DNA from: an uncultured Planctomycetaceae bacterium
Lineage (GTDB): Bacteria; Planctomycetota; Planctomycetia; Planctomycetales; Planctomycetaceae
Direction: 5' to 3'
Assembly: GCA_903823545.1 (NCBI GenBank)
Contig: CAIJTL010000302.1
Location: 1 to 7,871 of the forward strand
DNA length: 7,871 nucleotides
The translations under genes were made by a program, and so were the position numbers. Shown in pieces: positions 1 through 4,659 of the stretch (its first letter is position 1; each line of letters begins with the position of its first letter). The notes below the pieces were generated by a model. It worked only from the letters and a program-made list of their open reading frames with translations, had not been told where the DNA came from and ran no database searches.

Positions 1-1311
1 CGGCCCGGCAGCCATCACAGAATTCGCGAATGCGCCGCTTCCAGATTTCGCTTCGTGCTCTTTGACGCATTCATCGAAACGGGCTTTGTCGAGCTTAATA
101 CCAGCCTGTGCGGCCAGCGATTCGGTCAGTTCGATCAAGAAGCCGTCGGTCTGATGCAAGTCAAACGCCGCTTCACCCGAAAGGACGCCGCCACTCGATT
201 TGGCTTTGTCGGCCAGCTTTTGAAACTTCGGCATTCCGCGATCAACGATCGTCAGGAACTGCTGTTCTTCTTCGCGGATGACGTTCGCGACTGACTCGAC
301 CGTTTGCGTGATTTCCGGATACGCGGCCTTCATGCCAGCGACGATCGCCGGGACCAACGTGTGCAAGAACGGATCGTGCTTTCCCAGCAGATAGCCTTCG
401 AGTGCTGCACGGCGAAGCAGTAACCGGACGATGTAGTTTTCTTTGTCGCTGCCAGGCAACGCCCCTTCGTGAATGGCGAACGTGCAAGCTCGAACGTGAT
501 CGGCAATTCGGCGACAAGCTCGGCCTTGCGGAGCGCTGTATTCGTACTTCACTCCAACCGCATCACCTGCGGCGATGCACATCGGCTTGAGGATGTCGAT
601 CTCGAAGTTGCTGAGCACTCCCTGCAACGTTGAAGCACAGCGTTCGAGTCCCATACCCGTGTCGATGTTCTTCATCGGCAGAGGCTGCAAATTGTTCGGC
701 GGTGCTCCGACGCGGTTGAACTGCGTGAAGACGAGGTTCCAGATTTCGACAGTCTTTTCCGAACCGGGAGGCAAGTAATAGATCTCGCTGCATGGCCCGC
801 AGACTCCGTCCGGCCCTTGCGAAGGTGACGACGCAGGCCAAAAGTTTTCGCTCTCGTCGCAGCGAGTGATTCGGTTCGCGGGGACTTTGACCTCGTTATG
901 CCAAATGTCGTACGCCTCATCGTCGTCGAGATACACCGTGATGTTTAGTCGCTCGGGGTCGAGACCAAGCCACTTCTTCGTGGTGAGAAATTCCCACGCC
1001 CAGTGAATCGCTTCCTTCTTGAAATAGTCACCGAAGGAAAAGTTGCCGAGCATCTCGAAGAACGTGTGGTGATATGCCGTCACACCGACGTTTGAGATGT
1101 CGCCCGTGCGCAGACACTTCTGGCAAGTGGTTGCCTTCGTGAAGTCGATCGGGCCGATACCAAGGAACTGATTCTTGAACTGATTCATTCCCGCGGGAGT
1201 GAAGAGGACTGTCTTGTCATCTCGCGGAATGAGCACATCGCTGGCTCGGCGCACGCAACCTTTGGTCTCGAAAAAAGCCAGATACTTCTCACGCAGTTCG
1301 TCAGTCTTCAT
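1..1311 (-). CDS. alaS: Alanyl-tRNA synthetase (AlaRS), N-terminal 437 residues, cut by window edge
   Basis: Class II aminoacyl-tRNA synthetase that charges tRNA-Ala in the cytoplasm. The frame runs without a stop from the ATG at 1311 to base 1, so the C-terminal editing and C-Ala domains lie outside; full-length bacterial AlaRS is about 870-900 residues. Visible marks: LLFT-like [11 protein letters not shown] (residues 35-45), motif 2 [18 protein letters not shown] (81-98), ENFW (155-158), [11 protein letters not shown] (169-179), [12 protein letters not shown] (189-200) and motif 3 DTGMGLER (217-224), followed by the helical tRNA-recognition domain (about 240-437). Two oddities: the residue before HHTFFEML is Tyr80, where most AlaRS have Arg, and ENFW is joined to GVCGPC by a proline/serine-rich segment rather than the usual short MGDTGPCGPC. 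The ATG lacks a clear Shine-Dalgarno but fits the family N-terminus exactly. It is transcribed in the same direction as the three exported-protein genes upstream. Identification is secure. Confidence 0.97.
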   Translation of the reverse strand, partial: MKTDELREKYLAFFETKGCVRRASDVLIPRDDKTVLFTPAGMNQFKNQFLGIGPIDFTKATTCQKCLRTGDISNVGVTAYHHTFFEMLGNFSFGDYFKKEAIHWAWEFLTTKKWLGLDPERLNITVYLDDDEAYDIWHNEVKVPANRITRCDESENFWPASSPSQGPDGVCGPCSEIYYLPPGSEKTVEIWNLVFTQFNRVGAPPNNLQPLPMKNIDTGMGLERCASTLQGVLSNFEIDILKPMCIAAGDAVGVKYEYSAPQGRACRRIADHVRACTFAIHEGALPGSDKENYIVRLLLRRAALEGYLLGKHDPFLHTLVPAIVAGMKAAYPEITQTVESVANVIREEEQQFLTIVDRGMPKFQKLADKAKSSGGVLSGEAAFDLHQTDGFLIELTESLAAQAGIKLDKARFDECVKEHEAKSGSGAFANSVMAAGP

Positions 1312-1372
1312 GGGCAACCGATTTGGGGTTTGAGGTCAGTAGTAAGCGGGCGGGAGAGTAGAGGAATCGGCG

Positions 1373-1402
1373 TAGCAATGAGAAGGGAGCCAGGGGCGTC
1401 AA
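1373..1402 (-). promoter_or_regulatory. Possible sigma-70-type promoter of alaS
   Basis: On the minus strand a TTGACG (1402-1397) is followed 17-18 bases on by ATTGCT/TTGCTA (about 1379-1373). The -35 matches consensus at five of six bases but the -10 is poor. Transcription would start near 1366, giving a leader of about 55 bases before the alaS ATG. This is a pattern match only. Confidence 0.25.
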
Positions 1403-1487
1403 CTCCTACTGCGTGCGACAACAACTTTTGGCGACACCGCTGAGGTTGTTAAACAGACGGGATGTCCTCGCCGGTCCGCATTCTGGA

Positions 1488-1572
1488 AACGCTGAGAACG
1501 CCGAGAGAATACACGCAGAAGACGCGGAGAAATTTCTGCGAACTCTGCGTCGAACTCCGTGGCCTCTGCGCT
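1488..1572. repeat. Head-to-head array of ACGCxGAGA-like units (dispersed palindromic repeat)
   Basis: The left half (1488-1532) carries loose copies of ACGCxGAGA in plus orientation: ACGCTGAGA, ACGCCGAGA, ACGCAGAAG, ACGCGGAGA. The right half (1533-1572) carries the same unit in minus orientation, seen on the plus strand as TTTCTGCG, CTCTGCGT, CTCCGTGG, CTCTGCG. The halves meet at AAATTT (1530-1535), so the whole is an imperfect long inverted repeat built from short direct repeats. Repeats of this ACGCAGAGA/TCTCTGCGT style are, from memory, scattered in many planctomycete and other environmental genomes. It is unlikely to be coding, since every reading through it gives repetitive basic peptide. 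Confidence 0.6.
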
Positions 1573-1639
1573 TCAAAAAAGTATTCGCCAACTGGATACC
1601 AAATCTGTTCGAACTCCGGCAGGCATTCAAACAAAACAT

Positions 1640-1671
1640 CAGGGACGCGAAGTTTGCACCTCGCGTCCCTG
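1640..1671 (-). terminator. Probable intrinsic terminator of the 1701-2498 gene
   Basis: A perfect 11-base-pair stem (AGGGACGCGA pairing with TCGCGTCCCT plus one closing C-G pair) surrounds a 10-base loop. On the minus strand it lies about 30 bases after the TAG at 1703-1701 and is followed by GATGTTTTGTTTG, a T-rich tail. Position, stem strength and tail suit a Rho-independent terminator. The same hairpin could be a member of a dispersed repeat family used as a terminator. Confidence 0.7.
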
Positions 1672-1700
1672 TTGTTTGATCTTGCCATGAAACCGACCGA

Positions 1701-2498
1701 CTACCTGCGACGGAGCATCGACAAGGATGAACTCGTTGAAGACTTCTTGGCTGATTTCGGTTCGGGTGGCGGAGGCGGCGCATCTGGAATCGGTTCCAAT
1801 CTCTGTGGCTGTCCCGCTGGCTCTGGTGTCGGCGGAATCGCCTCCAACTGCTGTGGAACTGCGTGTCGCTGAACCGGACAAGGCTGAGCCGATTGCATCG
1901 GCGTCACGATGTAAGTTCCGACCGCCGGTTGGTGGTAGTGAATCGGAGTGTAAAAGCTCTGATATTGTCCGTAGTAGTTGCGGTGAGCTTCGCGCACGTG
2001 CCACTGTGACGGAACTGGGACTGGAGGCAAACGTCTTGGTTGTGGCTGCCAATATGGGACTTGTTGGTAGGTGTAACCGAGTTGCGTTGTATCAGTCGGA
2101 TTCGCGGCCACTGGATAGGCGCGGTATTGCGCTCCGTTTGCCTGACCGGTGCCGTACCAGTTTTCTGGGTAGTAGCGGTAGTAAGCCACATTCTTCCGAA
2201 CGACGGGCACCTTGGTCGGTGCGTTCCAGCCGTAATCGGCTGGCAGGATGTAATAGTTGGGACACAAGGCCCACATTTTGATCGCGTGCAGGCAGCAATC
2301 GTTGTGCTTGCAGCCGAGGCAACAGACGCCGCATGGATTGCAGCAACTCGAGCGACAACCGGTTGGGCATTGCTGGCATTGCGGCGGACATTCTTGCGGG
2401 CACGGATATCCGGACTGAGCATTTGCGGTCGTTGCCATGGACACTGCTATTAAGCAGAGTCCGGCGAGGCTCAATCCTTTGAGCAACGTGGTCTTCAT
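1701..2498 (-). CDS. Exported cysteine-, tyrosine- and proline-rich protein of unknown function
   Basis: A 265-residue protein whose family I cannot name. Residues 1-27 form a classical Sec signal peptide: MKTTLLKG, a hydrophobic core (LSLAGLCLIAVSMA), then cleavage at ANA|Q. Cys15 in the core is preceded by Leu, so it is not a lipobox. Fourteen cysteines crowd into residues 33-79, often three to four apart (C33, C37, C41, C44, C48, C52/53, C56, C59/60, C63, C68/69, C79), which suggests a disulfide-bonded knot outside the cytoplasm. Residues 80-205 are rich in Tyr, Trp, Pro and Gln without a visible enzyme motif. The C-terminus has a proline run (241-245), then a Ser/Lys stretch ending in RRR. 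The ATG is supported by AAGGGAG five bases upstream. A terminator-like hairpin follows. A structural or surface role is plausible for a planctomycete envelope, but that is inference. Confidence 0.85.
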   Translation of the reverse strand: MKTTLLKGLSLAGLCLIAVSMATTANAQSGYPCPQECPPQCQQCPTGCRSSCCNPCGVCCLGCKHNDCCLHAIKMWALCPNYYILPADYGWNAPTKVPVVRKNVAYYRYYPENWYGTGQANGAQYRAYPVAANPTDTTQLGYTYQQVPYWQPQPRRLPPVPVPSQWHVREAHRNYYGQYQSFYTPIHYHQPAVGTYIVTPMQSAQPCPVQRHAVPQQLEAIPPTPEPAGQPQRLEPIPDAPPPPPEPKSAKKSSTSSSLSMLRRR

Positions 2499-2576
2499 GA
2501 CGTCTCCCTTTACGGTTTCAGCGAACGGGTGCCGGTTGGCCCCGATGAGATTGTTGAGCGTTTGAACTTAACATCA

Positions 2577-2601
2577 CCCCACCGAGCTTGCCTCGATGGG
2601 G
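2577..2601 (-). terminator. Possible terminator hairpin after the 2621-3502 gene
   Basis: A 10-base stem with one C/A mismatch (CCCCACCGAG against CTCGATGGGG) encloses the 5-base loop CTTGC. On the minus strand it starts about 20 bases past the TAA at 2623-2621. The tail that follows (TGATGTTAAGTTC) is only moderately T-rich, so termination could be partial and allow read-through into the gene at 2498. Confidence 0.5.
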
Positions 2602-2620
2602 CGGGCATGGCGCGTTTGTG

Positions 2621-3502
2621 TTACGGGCAGCGTTGTGGCGGAATCACATTCGAGATCGGCGTTAGCCGACTGGCTGGCATTCCCGCAGAGTAGTTCATCG
2701 TGTGACGAACATTCGGAGCGAGTGGCACTGACATCGGGACTCCGTAACCTTGAGCACCGTATTGTTGCTGCATGTCATTCGGATGGACGTAGTCCGGAGC
2801 GACCGGGTACACGAGTTGATAGCAACCGAATGGCGGAGCACCCGCACCACCATTTCCCATCGGAGTCAGAAACGCGAGCTTCCCTCGGATGTGCGCTCCG
2901 ATGATGTCTGATTGCTGACGATTGCGAGCGAAGAACATATCCGATTGCTGACAGCACCAGCTTTGGCTTTGACGACAACGATCGCATTTTGAACCACGAG
3001 TGCGACACTGCTGACATTGATTCTGTCCCGCATTGCCCTGACCGTTCTTGTTGGGCATCGCCCAACCAAATGTGTCGTGGCCAAGATCACGGAACGTGTA
3101 TGACTCAACCTCTGGATTCCAGCGGTCGCCATGTCCGTACAAGCGGCGTCCACGGCAAGGATCGTTCGGATCATACGGGCGGCCCGGTCGTACAATTTGG
3201 CCGCGCGGCCCACAGGCTCCGTTCGCACAGCCACCGTTGGCACACGCTCCGGTACCGCAGGCCCCCGCTGGGCAAGCACCGTTTGCACAACCGGTCGCGG
3301 CCGATTGTCCGCACGAAACCGCTTCGGCGTACGAGATCTGCTGAATCCCACTGCGAGGGATTTGGTCCGTGAGACGAACAACTCCCTCCTGATTGGCACC
3401 TTCGGACGGCTCGGCGGCGGGCGCAAATTGAGTCGTCGCAACGAGCGAGGTTCCGACCAGCAACAGCCAGAACCCGCATCGAACAAGTTTTCTCAACACC
3501 AT
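2621..3502 (-). CDS. Exported cysteine-rich protein with a five-residue Cys repeat, function unknown
   Basis: A 293-residue protein, family not recognised. The start is the ATG at 3502 because GGGAG lies eight bases before it; the in-frame GTG 15 bases upstream overlaps that ribosome binding site and is unlikely. A signal peptide spans residues 1-30 (MVLRKLVRCGFW, hydrophobic core, cleavage near APAA|E). Residues 72-97 hold six cysteines at exact five-residue spacing (C72, C77, C82, C87, C92, C97) with Gly and Ala between them. A second cluster reads CQQC, six residues, CDRC, six residues, CC (C163/C166, C173/C176, C183/C184), which could bind metal or form disulfides. The region after residue 185 is rich in Gln, Pro, Gly and Met. 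No catalytic motif is visible. It lies between two other exported-protein genes on the same strand. A disulfide-stabilised envelope component is a reasonable guess, not a demonstrated role. Confidence 0.85.
   Translation of the reverse strand: MVLRKLVRCGFWLLLVGTSLVATTQFAPAAEPSEGANQEGVVRLTDQIPRSGIQQISYAEAVSCGQSAATGCANGACPAGACGTGACANGGCANGACGPRGQIVRPGRPYDPNDPCRGRRLYGHGDRWNPEVESYTFRDLGHDTFGWAMPNKNGQGNAGQNQCQQCRTRGSKCDRCRQSQSWCCQQSDMFFARNRQQSDIIGAHIRGKLAFLTPMGNGGAGAPPFGCYQLVYPVAPDYVHPNDMQQQYGAQGYGVPMSVPLAPNVRHTMNYSAGMPASRLTPISNVIPPQRCP
3212..3289 (-). repeat. 15-base imperfect tandem repeat encoding the Cys pentads
   Basis: Within the cysteine-rich gene, about five consecutive 15-base units of the general form GCACAxGCTCCGTT (plus-strand view) encode successive five-residue units such as CANGA, CPAGA and CGTGA. 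The units have diverged in sequence but not in length, pointing to an origin by slippage or unequal crossing-over followed by selection to keep cysteine spacing. Confidence 0.75.
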
Positions 3503-3685
3503 GATTTCAGCTCCCACATCCGTGTGGATTTTCGATTGTCGTTCAAGAATGACTCGATTCGTCGAGCCTCTGTAGGACGGGCACGAGTGCCCGTCATTTG
3601 TTCATTGACGGGGCTTTCTTCGCGATAGCCTGACCAATTACGGCCTTGAGCACCCGCTTGGCCAAGTTGTCGTTCAAAGTGATGC
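3503..3685. other. Gap between two exported-protein genes
   Basis: This 183-base gap holds the ribosome binding site of the 2621-3502 gene (GGGAG at 3515-3511) and a perfect palindrome at 3576-3595. On the minus strand one frame stays open from 3685 to a TGA at 3594 with GC-rich third positions, but it has no start of its own beyond the end of the upstream gene. I see no separate gene here. Confidence 0.6.
3571..3595. repeat. Perfect GACGGGCAC/GTGCCCGTC palindrome, probable dispersed repeat
   Basis: Nine bases (3576-3584) pair perfectly with 3587-3595 around a two-base centre, preceded by TGTAG. It resembles a short TAGGACGGGCAC...GTGCCCGTC element that I recall as scattered through planctomycete intergenic regions; this recollection was not checked. 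On either strand the hairpin lacks a good T tail, so a terminator role is weak. Confidence 0.55.
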
Positions 3686-4225
3686 TTACCAGTGATGTGG
3701 CGGGACGAATCCGGAGAACGGAGCGAAGCTGCTGCGGTACTTCACTTTCACTTCGGTCCCTTGCAGTTCCCACTTGTCGTGCGATTCCATACCCCACGGA
3801 GTCCACCACCATGCCCCTTTGACCTTGTGATAGAAGGGTGGGTACAGCGCCTTGTATTGATGCGGGTAAAGCATCTCGTGTGGAGCGAACGCCGGATTGC
3901 TTATGACTGTTCCACCCACTTGTGCCGGAACGTTCGGTACCGGAGTTGGATACATCGGAGCGTGCATCTGCGGATATTGTCGCTGTTGCGGTGGTGGGTA
4001 TGGATAGCCAACACCGACAGCATTTTGGTAGCCGAGGCTTGAGCCACCCTGCGACACGACGCCGCCGACCTGTTGGATTGGCCCTCCGGCAGGAGCGAAT
4101 ACTTGTGGCCCGGCCGCACCGTTTGGCCCAAGCGGCACATAAACCCAATGATCGGCGAACGAACTTGTCGCAAGCACTGCGACAAGCCCCACCATGATCA
4201 GCGAAACGAGAACTGGCTTTAGCAT
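3686..4225 (-). CDS. Small exported Pro/Tyr/Trp-rich protein, function unknown
   Basis: A 179-residue protein, family not named. The ATG at 4225 is preceded by GAAGGGG six bases upstream; a longer in-frame reading from a TTG at 4258 would add 11 charged residues before the signal peptide and is rejected. Residues 1-24 are a Sec signal peptide (MLKPVLVSL, hydrophobic core, cleavage SSFA|D). The middle (about 30-110) is low-complexity, rich in Gly, Pro, Gln, Val and Tyr. The C-terminus (about 120-179) looks like a compact module: YPPFYHKVKGAWWWTPWG, then ESHDKWELQGTEVKVKY, ending PPHHW. Dense aromatic residues suggest a folded beta structure or a surface-binding function. It contains no cysteine, unlike its two neighbours. 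It is the first of the three co-directional exported genes and faces the topoisomerase gene across a divergent region. Confidence 0.85.
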   Translation of the reverse strand: MLKPVLVSLIMVGLVAVLATSSFADHWVYVPLGPNGAAGPQVFAPAGGPIQQVGGVVSQGGSSLGYQNAVGVGYPYPPPQQRQYPQMHAPMYPTPVPNVPAQVGGTVISNPAFAPHEMLYPHQYKALYPPFYHKVKGAWWWTPWGMESHDKWELQGTEVKVKYRSSFAPFSGFVPPHHW

Positions 4226-4420
4226 GTTGAGCCCCTTCGGCAACGTCCGTTTGCACAATGAAGACTGTGGCCGAAGGATTGGGGGCCTCCGCCCGACAGC
4301 GCTGTCACGTCCTTGTGACGAAGCATCGAATCGGCCTTTTGACTGACCGGAGTTCGGTTTTGACGGTTGTTCCGAAGGTATTGGTCAAGTCTGGCTTCAG
4401 TTCCTCGGCATAGGCGTCAC

Positions 4421-4480
4421 TCGTCCGACGATCGCTACATTCGGACGACTCGCCGAACCTTGCAAAGTCGGAAGAGTCGT
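4421..4480. promoter_or_regulatory. Two overlapping inverted repeats, possible operator
   Basis: TCGTCCGA (4421-4428) is the exact reverse complement of TCGGACGA (4441-4448), with arm centres 20 bases apart, two helical turns. The right arm overlaps a second pair, ACGACTC (4445-4451) with GAGTCGT (4474-4480), which has an inner pair CCGA/TCGG (4453-4456, 4468-4471). Only one hairpin could form at a time. The array ends at a candidate -10 box (4481-4486), so a repressor or activator site is possible. Confidence 0.4.
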
Positions 4481-4486
4481 TAGAAT
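4460..4486 (+). promoter_or_regulatory. Possible promoter of the topoisomerase gene
   Basis: TTGCAA (4460-4465) and TAGAAT (4481-4486) are 15 bases apart, shorter than the ideal 17. TAGAAT differs from the consensus -10 at one base. Transcription would start near 4493 and give a leader of about 165 bases that includes the structured element at 4561-4616. Pattern match only. Confidence 0.3.
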
Positions 4487-4560
4487 TTCACACCTGCCAC
4501 CTCGGCGTGGAACCGCCTAAATTACCCAATCGGAATCGTTTACTGCGGACTTTCAGGGAA

Positions 4561-4622
4561 CTGGAGGGCATCTGCCCCCGGCCCCACCGCAATGTCCGGG
4601 GACTAACGCCCTCCGGCTCGCC
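4561..4622 (+). repeat. Two-tier hairpin in the topoisomerase leader, probable dispersed repeat
   Basis: The outer stem pairs CTGGAGGGC (4561-4569) with GCCCTCCGG (4608-4616), nine pairs including one G-T. A symmetric 6/6 internal loop separates it from the inner stem CCCCGG (4576-4581) with CCGGGG (4596-4601). The right half, CCGGGGACTAACGCCC followed by TCCGGCTCGCC, resembles a CGGGGGCTAACGCCCCCGGCTCGCC-like palindromic element that I recall as common between planctomycete genes; this was not checked. It ends 24 bases before the Shine-Dalgarno, so it would sit in the leader RNA. Confidence 0.55.
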
Positions 4623-4645
4623 TATTCAGTTTTGCCAGAGATGTC

Positions 4646-4659
4646 AGGAGGACAACTTG
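4646..4659 (+). promoter_or_regulatory. Ribosome binding site deciding a TTG start for the topoisomerase gene
   Basis: AGGAGG (4646-4651) matches the anti-Shine-Dalgarno perfectly and lies five bases before TTG (4657-4659), which is in frame with the topoisomerase. No such site precedes the GTG at 4507, the first possible start in the frame. The TTG leaves a family-like short tail before the conserved [23 protein letters not shown] block. Confidence 0.8.

Larger units (their letters stand above)
1312..1700. other. Intergenic region between alaS and the 1701-2498 gene
   Basis: This 389-base gap holds no convincing gene. Short frames on both strands disagree with each other and cross the palindromic elements. 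It contains a candidate alaS promoter (1373-1402), a short inverted pair AACAAC/GTTGTT (about 1410-1451), a head-to-head array of ACGCxGAGA-like units (1488-1572) and a strong hairpin (1640-1671) just past the stop codon of the upstream minus-strand gene. Confidence 0.7.
4226..4656. other. Divergent control region between the exported-protein gene and the topoisomerase gene
   Basis: These 431 bases separate two divergently transcribed genes. They hold the ribosome binding site of the minus-strand gene (4238-4232), a small GTCAC/GTGAC hairpin (about 4304-4319), two overlapping inverted repeats (4421-4480), a candidate plus-strand promoter (4460-4486) and a structured repeat-like element (4561-4622). 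The plus frame from 4507 is open into the topoisomerase gene, but the peptide it encodes over 4507-4656 does not resemble the start of the family and crosses the repeat, so I treat it as leader. Confidence 0.65.

Noticed and set aside
1720..1760. Lipoprotein signal in the 1701-2498 product (Cys15 in the signal peptide)
   Set aside because: The residue before Cys15 is Leu rather than Gly, Ala or Ser, and a good signal peptidase I site (ANA|Q) follows. The coordinates here only mark the gene; Cys15 itself is encoded near 2456-2454.
1406..1872. Open frames on both strands across the alaS upstream gap (up to 136 codons)
   Set aside because: They run through the head-to-head repeat array and the hairpin, overlap one another, have no ribosome binding site and encode repetitive basic peptides.
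1727..2281. Plus-strand frame of 184 codons opposite the cysteine/tyrosine-rich gene
   Set aside because: It is antisense to a gene with a clear signal peptide and ribosome binding site; its composition follows from the opposite strand and it has no start signal.
3212..3289. CRISPR-like array
   Set aside because: The 15-base units are contiguous, in frame and encode Cys pentads; there are no spacers.
2866..3486. Minus-strand alternative frame of 206 codons inside the pentad-cysteine gene
   Set aside because: It overlaps the real gene in another frame, lacks a signal peptide and has no ribosome binding site.
3131..3628. Plus-strand frame of 165 codons opposite the pentad-cysteine gene
   Set aside because: Shadow of the minus-strand coding sequence; the peptide is arginine-rich without domain features.
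3594..4256. Minus-strand frame of 220 codons overlapping the aromatic-rich gene
   Set aside because: Most of it is a shadow of the 3686-4225 gene; only the last 30 codons lie beyond and these are noted as a low-interest finding.
4259..4656. tRNA or small RNA gene in the divergent gap
   Set aside because: No cloverleaf, T-loop or known small RNA signature is visible; the hairpins present are better explained as operator-like or repeat elements.
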